In this document: piece after piece, positions 8,272 to 16,637 of the stretch
How the letters are laid out: each line of letters opens with the position of its first letter
Position numbering within the stretch: the first letter of the stretch is position 1
DNA from: Saccharopolyspora indica
Lineage (GTDB): Bacteria; Actinomycetota; Actinomycetes; Mycobacteriales; Pseudonocardiaceae
Reading direction: 5' to 3'
Assembly (NCBI RefSeq): GCF_027853965.1
Contig: NZ_JAQGLB010000005.1
Span: forward strand, 372,001-436,000
DNA length: 64,000 nucleotides
Position numbers and translations under genes: made by a program
The notes under the pieces: generated by a model
Database searches by the model: none
What the model was told of the DNA's origin: nothing
Seen by the model: only the letters and a program-made list of their open reading frames with translations

Positions 8272-9963
8272 TCACCCCTTCAGCTCGGGGAAGTCCTCCT
8301 CGCGGTACTCCCCGGACCGGCCGTCGGCGCCGGCCAGCTCGTCCTCCCGGTGGCGCAGCTCCACCCGGCGGATCTTGCCCGAGATCGTCTTGGGCAGCTC
8401 GTAGAACTCCAGCCGCCGCACCCGCTTGTAGGGCGCCAGCTGCTCACGCGCGAACTTCAGGATGGACAGCGCGGTCTCCCGGCTCGGCTCGTGCTGCCCG
8501 GCGAGCACCACGTAGGCCTTCGGCACCGCCAGCCGGATGGCGTCCGGCGCGGGCACCACCGCCGCTTCCGCGACCGCCTCGTGCTCCAGCAGCACGCTCT
8601 CCAGCTCGAACGGCGAGATCCGGTAGTCGGAGGCCTTGAACACGTCATCGGTGCGGCCCACGTAGGTGATGTAGCCGTCCGCGTCGCGGGAACCGACGTC
8701 CCCGGTGTGGTAGTGACCGCCGCGGGTCACCTCGGCGGTGCGCTCGGTGTCATCGGCGTAGCCGGTCATCAGCCCCACCGGGCGCGGCTGCAGCGCCAGG
8801 CAGATCTCACCCTCCTCGGCCGGCTCTCCGGTGACCGGGTCGAGCAGCTCGACCTCGAACCCGGGCAGCGGCCGCCCCATCGAGCCCGGCCGCACCTCCT
8901 GCCCGGGCGTGTTGGCCACCTGCACGCTGGTCTCGGTCTGCCCGAAGCCGTCGCGGATGGTCACCCGCCAGGCGCGCCGGACCTGCTCGATGATCTCCGG
9001 GTTCAGCGGCTCACCCGCACCGACCACTTTGGACGGCGGGGTGTCCAGAGTGGTCAGATCGGCCTGGATCAGCATCCGCCACACCGTCGGCGGCGCGCAG
9101 AAGCTGGTGATCCCGCACCGCTGCATCTGCGCCATCAGCGCGGCGGCGTCGAAGCGCTCGTAGTTGTAGATGAACACCGTCGCTTCGGCGTTCCACGGCG
9201 CGAAGACGTTGCTCCAGGCGTGCTTTGCCCATCCCGGCGAGGAGATGTTGAGGTGCACGTCGCCCGGTTCCAGGCCGATCCAGTACATCGTGGACAGGTG
9301 CCCGACCGGGTAGGAGGAGTGGGTGTGCGCGACCAGCTTGGGCAGCGCCGTGGTGCCGGAGGTGAAGTACAGCAGCATCGGATCGTCGGCCCGGGTGGGC
9401 GCGTCCGGTGCGAACTCCTCGGCGGCCTCGGAGCTGTCCGCGTAGGACGTCCACCCCGGAACCGCTCCGCCGACCGCGATCCGGGTGTAGTCGCCCGGCA
9501 CGTCGGCGAACTTCGGCGCATCGGCCGCGGTGGTCACCACGTGCTTGGCGCGGCCGCGGTCGATGCGGTCGCGCAGGTCGGCGGGCCCCAGCAGCGGCGT
9601 GGCCGGGATGATCACCGCGCCGAGCTTCATCGCGGCCAGGATCGTCTCCCACAGCTCCACCTGGTTGCCCAGCATGAGCACCAGCCGGTCGCCGCGGGCC
9701 ACGCCGAGCCCGCGCAGCCAGTTCGCCACCTGGTTCGACCGCCGGGTCATGGCCCGGAACGACACCTTGCGCTCGGAGCCGTCGGCCTCGACGATCCACA
9801 GCGCGGTGCCGTCGCGCCGCGCGCCGATGGTGTCGAACCAGTCCAGCGCCCAGTTGAACTCCGCGGGGCGCGGCCACTGGAACTCCCGCCGCGCGGTGTC
9901 GTAGTCCGTCCGGTGCCGCAGCAGGAAATCCCGCGCGGTCAGAAACATCTCGGTAGCGGTCAC
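8272..9963 (-). CDS. AMP-forming acyl-CoA synthetase (MACS/benzoate-CoA ligase-like)
   Basis: Adenylates a carboxylic acid and transfers it to CoA. The 563-residue ANL-family protein has the P-loop-like motif YFTSGTTALPK at about 200, the adenine-binding GFGQTETS, the hinge YHTGDVGSRDADGYITYVGR, and the catalytic lysine in SGKIRR near 527. The spacing and the FKASDYRISPFELES stretch resemble medium-chain and aryl-CoA ligases more than long-chain ones; the substrate is unknown. The GTG start at 9963 has AGGAGG eight bases upstream; further upstream codons read into the intergenic region. It is apparently a single-gene unit with its own terminator, and no neighbour indicates a pathway. Confidence 0.9.
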   Translation of the reverse strand: MTATEMFLTARDFLLRHRTDYDTARREFQWPRPAEFNWALDWFDTIGARRDGTALWIVEADGSERKVSFRAMTRRSNQVANWLRGLGVARGDRLVLMLGNQVELWETILAAMKLGAVIIPATPLLGPADLRDRIDRGRAKHVVTTAADAPKFADVPGDYTRIAVGGAVPGWTSYADSSEAAEEFAPDAPTRADDPMLLYFTSGTTALPKLVAHTHSSYPVGHLSTMYWIGLEPGDVHLNISSPGWAKHAWSNVFAPWNAEATVFIYNYERFDAAALMAQMQRCGITSFCAPPTVWRMLIQADLTTLDTPPSKVVGAGEPLNPEIIEQVRRAWRVTIRDGFGQTETSVQVANTPGQEVRPGSMGRPLPGFEVELLDPVTGEPAEEGEICLALQPRPVGLMTGYADDTERTAEVTRGGHYHTGDVGSRDADGYITYVGRTDDVFKASDYRISPFELESVLLEHEAVAEAAVVPAPDAIRLAVPKAYVVLAGQHEPSRETALSILKFAREQLAPYKRVRRLEFYELPKTISGKIRRVELRHREDELAGADGRSGEYREEDFPELKG

Positions 9964-10320
9964 GTCCACACCCTCCTGGGCTCGGCAGCATCGCCGGAAA
10001 GCTGAAGCGGGCCAACAACGTAACCCCGCTGCACCCGGTGGATCCACGTCGCTGCTCCGATTTGCGGGCCCCCTTTCGGCCGCGTTGACTGTCCGTGCGT
10101 TCATGGTCATTGTTGTCGATTGATGGTGCTCCGTGTTCGATCAAGACCGGCATGTCGCCCCCGGTGGTGAGGAGAGGTTCCGGCATGGGCCTGAACGGTG
10201 CTGCGCCCGGCTCGCGAACCGCCACGCCCGTCGCGCCGCGATTTCCATCGAGATCGCGTGCCCCGCGTCCCGGCGGCGGAATCCAGAAGTCCCGCTCGAG
10301 GCCCGTTGGAGGCGACCTTG
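9964..10320. other. Intergenic region between divergent genes
   Basis: A 357-base space with promoters presumably facing both ways. It holds one degenerate ATTTC-N4-GAAAT element (10238). A 67-codon open frame starts at ATG 10185 behind GGAGAGG and overlaps the start of the glycosidase; its composition (Arg/Ala/Pro-rich) does not look like a real protein. Nothing else is recognised. Confidence 0.5.
10238..10257. repeat. Degenerate ATTTC-N4-GAAAT element
   Basis: GCGATTTCCATCGAGATCGC, an imperfect dyad of the same type as the hairpins at 12192, 15378 and 49206. This is the only copy lying upstream of a gene with none ending nearby. Confidence 0.5.
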
Positions 10321-12114
10321 TTGCTGCGCGCCCTGCTGCTCACCGCGCTGTTCGCGGCGTCCTCCGGGCTTCCCGTGGCCGCCGCTGAACCGTGGCGGCC
10401 GAAACCGCCGCCGCTGACCACGCCGTGGACCGAGGAGGTCGGCCCGGACAACGCCCTGCCCGAGTACCCGCGCCCGCAGCTGACCCGGGAGCGCTGGCTC
10501 AACCTCAACGGGCTGTGGGCCTACGGCGGCGGCAGCACGCCGCCGGAGCAGACCACCGAGCAGATCCTGGTGCCGTACCCGCCGGAATCGGGGCTGTCGG
10601 GCGTTCAGCGCCACGACGACCACATGCTCTACCGGCGCACCTTCCAGCTGCCGCCGGACTGGTCCGGGCAGCGCGTGCTGCTGCACTTCGGCGCGGTGGA
10701 CCAGAAGGCCGAGGTGTCGGTCAACGGGCGCCCGGTGGCGGTGCACGAAGGCGGCTACACCGCGTTCAGCGCGGACATCACCGACGCCCTCGCCCCCGGC
10801 GGCGAGCAGGAGGTCGTGGTGGCCGTGTCGGACCGCAACGACGCCGACCCGTACCCGGTGGGCAAGCAGCGCAACGAGCCCGGCGGGATCCTCTACACCG
10901 GTGCCTCGGGCATCTGGCAGACGGTGTGGCTGGAACCGGTGCCGCAGGAGCACGTGGCCGAGCTCGACATCACGCCGGACCTGACCGGCTTCGACCTCAC
11001 CGCGCACACCTCGGCCCGCGGCGGGCAGGAGGTGGAGGCCGTCGTCGTCGACCGCGACGGGCGGGAGGTCTCCCGCGCCACCGGCCAGGCCGGTGCGGCG
11101 CTGCGGCTGCCGGTGGCCGAGCCGCACCTGTGGACGCCCGACGACCCGTACCTCTACGACATCAGGGTGCGGCTGGCCGGTTCCGGCGACGAGGTGGGCA
11201 GCTACGCCGGGCTGCGCACCGTCGAGCTGCGGGCCGACGAGCAGGGCAGGCCGCGGCTGGCGCTCAACGGCGAGATCCTCTTCCAGCACGGGCCGCTGGA
11301 CCAGGGCTACTGGCCGGACGGCATCTACACCGCGCCGACCGACGAGGCGCTGCGCTACGACCTGGAGGTCACCAAGCAACTGGGCTTCAACATGGTCCGC
11401 AAGCACGTCAAGGTCGAACCGGCCCGCTGGTACTACTGGACCGACCGGCTGGGGCTGCTGGTGTGGCAGGACATGCCGTCGCTGCCGATCGACCTCGCCG
11501 ACCCGCCGGGCAGCAACCCGCCGCCGGGCGAGCAGGCGCGCGCCAACTTCCGCGCCGAGCTGACCGCCATGATCGACCAGCTGCGCAGCGTCACCTCGAT
11601 CGTGGCCTGGGTGCCGTTCAACGAGGGCTGGGGCGAGTTCGAGACGGCCGAGATCGCCGAGCTGACCCGGCGGGCCGACCCCACCCGCCTGATCGACATC
11701 AGCAGCGGCGTCAACTGCTGCTACTCGCTGCCCGACAGCGGTGCGGGCGACATCTACGACGACCACACCTACGTCGGGCCGGGCCGTCCCGAGGTGCGCG
11801 ACGGCCGCGCGGTGGTGGACGGCGAGTACGGCGGGCTCGGGCTGGTCGAGGAGGGCCACCTGTGGCCGGGTGAGCCGGGCGCCTACGAGATGACCGACAG
11901 CCGGGAGGCGCTGACCCGCCGCTACGGCGAGGTCGCCGACGAGCTGGTGCGCATCATCGAGGCCAACGGCCTCGCGGCGGCGATCTACACCCAGACCACC
12001 GACGTGGAGAACGAGGTCAACGGCTTCCTCACCTACGACCGCCGGATCCTCAAGCCGGACCTGGCCGCGGTCCGCGCGAAGAACCAGGCGGCCATCGACG
12101 CGGGCACGCCCTGA
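10321..12114 (+). CDS. Secreted glycoside hydrolase family 2 (beta-galactosidase/glucuronidase-like)
   Basis: Hydrolyses a beta-linked sugar outside the cell. After a Sec-type signal peptide (first ~22 residues, ending VAAAEP) come the GH2 sugar-binding jelly roll (~50-200, with YRRTFQLP), the immunoglobulin-like domain (~215-295) and the catalytic barrel. The acid/base Glu is E435 in FNEGWGEF and the probable nucleophile is E502 in VDGEYGG. At 597 residues it is a short GH2, close to beta-glucuronidase size. I choose TTG 10321 because GGAGG lies eight bases upstream and the signal peptide then starts at once; TTG 10318 is possible. The following gene is an exported aldose epimerase, suggesting the two process the same sugar. 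Confidence 0.88.
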   Translation: MLRALLLTALFAASSGLPVAAAEPWRPKPPPLTTPWTEEVGPDNALPEYPRPQLTRERWLNLNGLWAYGGGSTPPEQTTEQILVPYPPESGLSGVQRHDDHMLYRRTFQLPPDWSGQRVLLHFGAVDQKAEVSVNGRPVAVHEGGYTAFSADITDALAPGGEQEVVVAVSDRNDADPYPVGKQRNEPGGILYTGASGIWQTVWLEPVPQEHVAELDITPDLTGFDLTAHTSARGGQEVEAVVVDRDGREVSRATGQAGAALRLPVAEPHLWTPDDPYLYDIRVRLAGSGDEVGSYAGLRTVELRADEQGRPRLALNGEILFQHGPLDQGYWPDGIYTAPTDEALRYDLEVTKQLGFNMVRKHVKVEPARWYYWTDRLGLLVWQDMPSLPIDLADPPGSNPPPGEQARANFRAELTAMIDQLRSVTSIVAWVPFNEGWGEFETAEIAELTRRADPTRLIDISSGVNCCYSLPDSGAGDIYDDHTYVGPGRPEVRDGRAVVDGEYGGLGLVEEGHLWPGEPGAYEMTDSREALTRRYGEVADELVRIIEANGLAAAIYTQTTDVENEVNGFLTYDRRILKPDLAAVRAKNQAAIDAGTP

Positions 12115-12191
12115 CTGGCGCACCCCACCACGACCGACCACTGTGGACCCGGTGACGCCGAGTGACCGAGTCCGCTCCGTTCACCCGCGGC

Positions 12192-12217
12192 AGCGTCAAT
12201 TTCGTACGAAATTGACG
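12192..12217. repeat. Perfect 26-base ATTTC-GTAC-GAAAT palindrome
   Basis: The two arms are exact reverse complements centred on GTAC, 78 bases past the glycosidase stop. As RNA it gives an 11-pair stem with a GUAC tetraloop, so it may act as a terminator. A near-identical unit is at 26977. Confidence 0.85.
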
Positions 12218-12281
12218 CCCCGCCCGGGTGACCACCGCGCTGACCGGGCATGACCGCCACCGCGACCGTTCACCCAGGTAC

Positions 12282-12307
12282 TGGTCAATTTCGCGCGAAA
12301 TTGACCA
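12282..12307. repeat. Perfect 26-base ATTTC-GCGC-GAAAT palindrome
   Basis: TGGTCAATTTCG and its reverse complement, 20 bases before the epimerase start. Both this copy and the one at 12192 are preceded by a similar TTCACCC segment, as is the copy at 27013, so a longer unit may have duplicated. Confidence 0.85.
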
Positions 12308-12327
12308 TCCACTCCGGAGGAAGCACG

Positions 12328-13341
12328 ATGCGAGGTTTCAGCCGACGGGCAGCGCTGGTCAGCGCAGCTGGAGCGACCACAGCCGTTGCGCTGGCCGGGT
12401 CCGCGGCGGCCCGGCCGCCGGGTGGCGGGCAGACCGCCAACGGCCGGCTGTACGAGATCCGCTCCGGGCAGCAGCGCGCGGTGGTCGCCGGAGTCTCCGC
12501 GACGCTGCTGTCGTGGCAGTTCGACGGGCGGGAGATGCTGCTCACGCACGGCCCCGACGAGGTCGGCGAGGGCTACCGGGGCAAGACGATCCTGCCGTGG
12601 CCCAACCGCATCGAGGGCGGCCGCTACACCTTCGACGGCCAGGAGCTGCAGGTGCCGGTCAACGAGCCGGAGCGCGACGCCGCGCTGCACGGGCTGATGA
12701 GCTTCGTGGAGTGGCAGCCCGTGGCGCACCGCCGCGACCGGGTGGAGCTGGAGCACCTGCTGCCGCCGACCTACGGCTACCCGTTCCAGCTGGCCTTCCG
12801 GATCGAGTTCGCGGTGGACGACAGCGGGGTGCGCAGCACGCTGACGGCGAAGAACGTCGGGCGCACCGCGGCGCCGTTCGGCACCGCCAACCACACCTAC
12901 CTGGCCGCGGGCGGCGACCGCATCGACGACATCGCCTTCGAGCTGCCCGCGAGCACCCACTACCTGGTCGACGACAACCTGATCCCGACCGGCAAGGCCT
13001 CCGTCGAGGGCACGCGGTACGACTTCCGCGCCGCCCGGCCGATCGGCGGCACCGAGATGGACACCGCCTTCACCGACCTGCGCCGCGGTCCCGGTGGCGA
13101 GGCAGTGGTGCGCTTCGCCCGGCCGGACGGCGTCACCGCCGAGCTGTGGGTCGACGGCACGCACGACTACCTGCAGGTCTACACCGACGACAGCCCGAGC
13201 GCGGACCGGCCCGCCCGGCAGGGCATCACCGTGGAGCCGATGACCTGCGCGCCCAACGCGTTCGTCACCGGCGACGGCCTGATCACGCTGCGGCCCGGCG
13301 AAACCCACCGCGGCAGCTGGGGGTACCGGATCGCCGGGTGA
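12328..13341 (+). CDS. Tat-exported aldose 1-epimerase (mutarotase)
   Basis: Interconverts alpha and beta anomers of an aldose. The 337-residue protein begins with a twin-arginine signal (SRRAALV, then an Ala-rich segment), so it should be exported folded. The mutarotase core includes NHTYLA with the catalytic-type His about 189 and TVEPMTCAPNAF with the base Glu about 303; PWPNRIEGGRYTF is the substrate-site region near the N-terminus. The start ATG 12328 has GGAGG eight bases upstream; the open frame extends 26 codons further through the palindrome and is not used. It lies 213 bases after the GH2 glycosidase on the same strand and would act on its product. The two enzymes use different export routes. 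Confidence 0.9.
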   Translation: MRGFSRRAALVSAAGATTAVALAGSAAARPPGGGQTANGRLYEIRSGQQRAVVAGVSATLLSWQFDGREMLLTHGPDEVGEGYRGKTILPWPNRIEGGRYTFDGQELQVPVNEPERDAALHGLMSFVEWQPVAHRRDRVELEHLLPPTYGYPFQLAFRIEFAVDDSGVRSTLTAKNVGRTAAPFGTANHTYLAAGGDRIDDIAFELPASTHYLVDDNLIPTGKASVEGTRYDFRAARPIGGTEMDTAFTDLRRGPGGEAVVRFARPDGVTAELWVDGTHDYLQVYTDDSPSADRPARQGITVEPMTCAPNAFVTGDGLITLRPGETHRGSWGYRIAG

Positions 13342-13350
13342 TCCGGTACC
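13322..13350. terminator. Bidirectional terminator hairpin
   Basis: An 11-base-pair perfect stem (GGTACCGGATC, loop GCCGGGT, GATCCGGTACC) overlaps the epimerase stop codon and lies 13 bases from the stop of the convergent binding-protein gene, so it can serve both. Confidence 0.75.
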
Positions 13351-13362
13351 GGCAGCGCCGGC

Positions 13363-14343
13363 TCAGGCCGGGTCCACGCCGAAGGCGCGGGCCAGGTCGG
13401 TCAGCACGAGGTTGGCCGCCTGAACGCCGATGCCCGACATCCAGGTCTCGTCGGGCACCGGGAACACCCGGTTGTCGCGGACCGCGCCCATCCGCGTCCA
13501 CAGCGCGCTCGCCTCGACCGCCTTCTGCTGGGTCTTCTCCGGCGACACCGCAGTGGTGACGAACACGGCGTCGGCGTCGGCCTGGTCGATCAGCTCCGGG
13601 CTGATCTCGTTGTCGAACTCCTCGGCGTTCTGCGACGGCGGGCGGTGGAGACCCGCGTCGGAGAGGATCACGCCGGAGAAGCTGGCCTTCTGGTACAGCC
13701 TGATCTTGCCCGGCATGAACCGGGTGACCGACACCGTCGGCGCAGCACCGCCGTTGCCGGCGGTGATCGCCGCGCCGATCCGCTTGGCGCGCGCCTCGTA
13801 CTGCTGCAGCGCGGCCTCCGCCGCGGCCTCCTCGCCCAGCGCGGCGGCGTGCACCCGCAGGTTCTCCTTCCACGGGAATCCGGTCGTCTCGGTCAGCACC
13901 GTCGGAGCGAGCCGGGACAGCTGGTCGTAGAGCGCGTCGTGGCGGACCCGGTTGGACAGGATCAGGTCCGGTTTGAGCGAGGCGATCAGCTCCAGCTTCG
14001 GCGAGGCCGAGGGCCCGACCGGTGTGGTTCCGGGCAGCTCGTCCGCCAGGTACGACGGGAAGCCCTCACCGGTGGCCAGGTGCGGCGGGATCGCCCCGAC
14101 GGGCTGGATGCCCAGCAGCGTCACCGAGTCCAGCTCGGCGGTGTCCAGGACGACCACCCGCTGCGGCTTCTTCGGGATGGTCACCGGTCCCTTGGCGGTG
14201 TCGATGGTGCGCGGGAAGCCCATCCCCGCATCCGCGGGCGGGCTGCTCGGCGCTGTCCCCGCGCCACCGCAGGCGGCGGTCAGGGCCAGCAGACCGGCCG
14301 CCAGCAGCGCGCTGGCGGCGCGCGCGATCCTTCGCTGGATCAT
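13363..14343 (-). CDS. Iron-siderophore ABC transporter substrate-binding lipoprotein (FecB/FhuD type)
   Basis: Binds an iron-siderophore complex outside the membrane for an ABC importer. The 326-residue protein has a lipoprotein signal (IARAASALLAAGLLALTAAC, lipidated Cys followed by GG) and the two-lobed periplasmic-binding fold of this class: PKKPQRVVVLDTAELDSVTLLGIQPVG at the first lobe (shown here in part), LKPDLILSNR, and the long linker helix. The start ATG has GGAGGAG upstream. An iron box lies 82 bases upstream (14425-14443), which supports iron-regulated siderophore uptake. No permease or ATPase gene is adjacent, so it must work with components encoded elsewhere. Confidence 0.9.
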   Translation of the reverse strand: MIQRRIARAASALLAAGLLALTAACGGAGTAPSSPPADAGMGFPRTIDTAKGPVTIPKKPQRVVVLDTAELDSVTLLGIQPVGAIPPHLATGEGFPSYLADELPGTTPVGPSASPKLELIASLKPDLILSNRVRHDALYDQLSRLAPTVLTETTGFPWKENLRVHAAALGEEAAAEAALQQYEARAKRIGAAITAGNGGAAPTVSVTRFMPGKIRLYQKASFSGVILSDAGLHRPPSQNAEEFDNEISPELIDQADADAVFVTTAVSPEKTQQKAVEASALWTRMGAVRDNRVFPVPDETWMSGIGVQAANLVLTDLARAFGVDPA

Positions 14344-14424
14344 CGGTTCTCTCCTCCGTCGGCGAACAGTCGTCGCACCGCCGACGCACCCCCCGCGGCA
14401 ACCGGTGAAACGCGGAAACACTAA

Positions 14425-14443
14425 TTAGGCAAGCCTCACCTAC
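14425..14443. promoter_or_regulatory. Iron box (IdeR/DmdR-type operator)
   Basis: TTAGGCAAGCCTCACCTAC closely matches the IdeR/DmdR consensus TTAGGTTAGSCTAACCTAA as I recall it. It lies between the binding-protein gene (minus) and the hydrolase (plus) and most likely represses the former when iron is plentiful. Confidence 0.8.
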
Positions 14444-14487
14444 TCAAGGGGCAGCCCTGTGTTCCCGGTCTCACCCGGCACGGCCAG

Positions 14488-14493
14488 TACAGT
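14488..14493 (+). promoter_or_regulatory. -10 element of a probable leaderless promoter
   Basis: TACAGT ends seven bases before GTG 14501 and no ribosome site precedes that GTG. This is the usual arrangement of leaderless transcripts in actinobacteria and is the reason for choosing that start. Confidence 0.45.
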
Positions 14494-14500
14494 GACCGCC

Positions 14501-15340
14501 GTGGCCGACTACATCCAGATCCCCACGCCAGCCGGGAAGTTCGACGCCCTGACCGCCGGCCCGCAGGACGGCCGCCCGGTCCTGCTGCTGCACGGCTTCC
14601 CGGAGGCCGCGGTGGAGTGGAGCGAGCAGCTCTCGGTGCTCGGCGCCGCCGAGTGCTTCGCGGTCGCGCCGGACCAGCGCGGCTACTCCCCCGGCGTGCG
14701 CCCGCAGCAGGTCGCCGACTACCGGATGACGGATCTGGTCGACGACGTGCTGGCCATCGCCGAGCACTTCGGCTGGGAGCGCTTCGACCTGGTCGGCCAC
14801 GACTGGGGCGCCGTGGTGGCCTGGACGACCGCCGCCGCGCACCCCGAGCGCATCCGCACCCTGACCGCGGTGTCGGTCCCGCACCCGGACCCGTTCAACG
14901 CGGCGCTGCGCACCGACGAGGACCAGGCCACCCGCTCGGCGTACATCCAGGAGTTCCGCTCCTCCACCGCGGAGAAGGCGCTGCTGGCCGACAACGCCAG
15001 GAAGCTCCGGCGGATCTACTACCCGGGAGTCCCGGAGCACCACGTCGACGACTACGTGCAGCGGCTGACCGAGCCGGGGGCGCTCACCGCGGCGCTGAAC
15101 TGGTACCGGGCGGCCCGGTACAACAGCCGCGAGATCGGCCCGGTCGAGGTGCCGACGCTGTACGTGTGGAGCACCGAGGACGTGGCGATCGGTTCGACCG
15201 CGGCGCTGGCCACCGCCGATCACGTCACCGGGCCCTACCGGTTCGAGATGCTGGAGGACGTCTCGCACTGGATCCCGGAAGAGGCCCCGGACACCTTCAC
15301 CCGCCTGCTGCTCCAGCACCTGCTCGCGCACCAGGCCTGA
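14501..15340 (+). CDS. Alpha/beta hydrolase, epoxide-hydrolase-like
   Basis: A 279-residue cytoplasmic hydrolase of the epoxide hydrolase/haloalkane dehalogenase branch. It has the oxyanion motif HGFPE (31-35), the nucleophile elbow GHDWGA with Asp 101 in place of Ser, a cap domain after ~130, an acid candidate in WSTEDVAIG and a C-terminal His in VSHWIPEE. The Asp nucleophile argues for ester-intermediate hydrolysis of an epoxide or halide; the substrate is unknown. Two other in-frame GTG codons (14459, 14492) are possible. It is read divergently from the iron-uptake lipoprotein and shares the intergenic space with its iron box; whether iron affects it is unclear. Confidence 0.82.
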   Translation: MADYIQIPTPAGKFDALTAGPQDGRPVLLLHGFPEAAVEWSEQLSVLGAAECFAVAPDQRGYSPGVRPQQVADYRMTDLVDDVLAIAEHFGWERFDLVGHDWGAVVAWTTAAAHPERIRTLTAVSVPHPDPFNAALRTDEDQATRSAYIQEFRSSTAEKALLADNARKLRRIYYPGVPEHHVDDYVQRLTEPGALTAALNWYRAARYNSREIGPVEVPTLYVWSTEDVAIGSTAALATADHVTGPYRFEMLEDVSHWIPEEAPDTFTRLLLQHLLAHQA

Positions 15341-15377
15341 CGCGGCGGCCACCTCCCCCGCCGCCGGACCGGAAGCG

Positions 15378-15425
15378 CCGCGATTTCAGTGGAAATCAGG
15401 CGTCCGATTTCCACTGAAATCGCGG
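15378..15425. repeat. Inverted pair of ATTTC-N4-GAAAT units (20-bp hairpin)
   Basis: Left arm 15378-15397 and right arm 15406-15425 are exact reverse complements around an 8-base loop; each arm itself carries ATTTC-N4-GAAAT (spacers AGTG and CACT). It lies 37 bases after the hydrolase stop in a convergent gap, a terminator position. Confidence 0.85.
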
Positions 15426-15475
15426 AGGTTCCCGACGCCCGTCGGCATGTCGGGCCCCGACACGCCGACCAGACG

Positions 15476-15521
15476 CGCGACTTCCCTTGAAATCGGATGT
15501 CCGATTTCAAGGGAAGTCGCG
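15476..15521. repeat. Second inverted pair of ATTTC-type units (22-bp hairpin)
   Basis: Arms 15476-15497 and 15500-15521 are exact reverse complements with only two bases between them. The units read ACTTC-CCTT-GAAAT and ATTTC-AAGG-GAAGT, so changes in one arm are mirrored in the other. It lies 13 bases past the stop of the minus-strand lipoprotein gene. Confidence 0.85.
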
Positions 15522-15534
15522 GATCACCGGGATG

Positions 15535-16437
15535 TCAGGGGTGGTTGCGCGGCAGGGAACCGGCGAGGAACTCCACGAACTCCGTGCCGACCGCCTCGAA
15601 CACCGCACCCTCGTGGCCGCCCGGCAGGTAGGTGACCACCGGGGTGTTGCGGTGCCGGTCGATCAGCTGCTCGATGCCGTCCAGGAACGGATCGGTGTCG
15701 CCGGTCCACACGCCGATCGGCACGTCGCCGAGGTCGTCGAGGCGGTGCAGCGGGTCGACCGCCAGCCACTCGTCCTCGGCGCCGAAGGCCTCCTTCTCCC
15801 GCATGCCTTCCCAGCTCACCTGCAGCGCCGGGGCGACCTCGGCGACGGCCGCGACGGGCTTGCCCGCCACGTTGCGGTCCGCGGCGTAGGTCAGCGCGCC
15901 GAAACCGCCGGTGGAGATGCCCGCGGCGGCGAAGGGCAGGCCCTCCGCGTCGCCGAAGCCGCGCTCGGCGAGCCAGCCCGGCAGTTCCTCGTTCAGCATG
16001 GTGGCGAGGTCGCCGTTGGCCGAACCGTCGTTCCAGTACGGGTTGTAGCCGCCGTCGACCACCGCGAACCCGAACGCCGGGATCCTGCCCTCGTGGTAGA
16101 GCCGCTCCAGCGAGGCCAGCGTGTCGTACGGGATCGGCGTCGGGTTCACCCCGTCGCGGCCGTGCAGGTAGAGCACCACCGGCAGGTTCTCGGTGGACTC
16201 CAGCCCGGTCGGGTAGGCCAGGTACAGCTCGGTGTCGGTGCCGCGGGCGGCGGAGTGGACCTGCTCCTTGCGGATCTCCGGCATGGGCAGCTCGGACAGC
16301 GCCGGTTCGGCTTCGACGGCGGGCTCGGCCGGGGGAACCGGAGGCGCCGCGGGCGGCGGTGGTGCCGCGCACCCGGCGAGCGAAACCGCCACTGCCGCTG
16401 CCGCGAGCAGGCTTCCGAATCTCCGAGCGCGAGCCAC
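15535..16437 (-). CDS. Alpha/beta hydrolase lipoprotein (esterase/depolymerase-like)
   Basis: A 300-residue surface-anchored serine hydrolase. The signal peptide ends in the lipobox VSLAGC (lipidated Cys 23), followed by a Pro/Ala-rich linker. The hydrolase domain has VVLYLHGRDG (oxyanion), the nucleophile elbow GISTGGFG, an acid candidate in GDTDPFLDG and a His in GGHEG. It resembles esterase D/PHB-depolymerase-type proteins; the substrate is unknown. GTG 16437 has GGAGG just upstream and is followed directly by the signal peptide; the frame stays open far upstream into a dispersed repeat, which I do not count as coding. The gene ends beside the hairpin at 15476. Confidence 0.82.
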   Translation of the reverse strand: MARARRFGSLLAAAAVAVSLAGCAAPPPPAAPPVPPAEPAVEAEPALSELPMPEIRKEQVHSAARGTDTELYLAYPTGLESTENLPVVLYLHGRDGVNPTPIPYDTLASLERLYHEGRIPAFGFAVVDGGYNPYWNDGSANGDLATMLNEELPGWLAERGFGDAEGLPFAAAGISTGGFGALTYAADRNVAGKPVAAVAEVAPALQVSWEGMREKEAFGAEDEWLAVDPLHRLDDLGDVPIGVWTGDTDPFLDGIEQLIDRHRNTPVVTYLPGGHEGAVFEAVGTEFVEFLAGSLPRNHP

Positions 16438-16477
16438 GCCACCTCCAAAGTCCGTTAGGTCTGGTTCCAACGTTACT

Positions 16478-16550
16478 GTTCCGCCTCTCCGCGATTCGCA
16501 GAGGTGGTTGCGTTCGGCTCTGAGCAGGCGTTTCGGGGCTCTTGTGCGTG
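16478..16550 (-). repeat. Dispersed repeat, copy 1 (partial)
   Basis: On the minus strand it ends in CGAATCGCGGAGAGGCGGAA, shared almost exactly with the copies at 18893 and 29649, preceded by a similar CGCAACCACC segment. Upstream similarity fades. One reading frame gives CESRRGGT, also present in the copies at 18893 and 29649. Confidence 0.7.
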
Positions 16551-16637
16551 TCCGTGGGTGGCGGACCGGACCGCGGGCACCTGGCGATCGGCGGTGATAC
16601 CGGTGTGGGAGCTGGTGGTTCGGCGGTAATAGCGCGG

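Noticed and set aside
7845-8275. Open frames of 72-138 codons on the minus strand upstream of the betaine gene
   Set aside because: No ribosome sites, no recognisable motifs, and they overlap the AT-rich promoter region and the upstream terminator.
10185-10388. 67-codon frame with a good ribosome site before the GH2 gene
   Set aside because: Composition is Arg/Ala/Pro/Gly-rich, it overlaps the glycosidase start in another frame, and it reads through a hairpin repeat.
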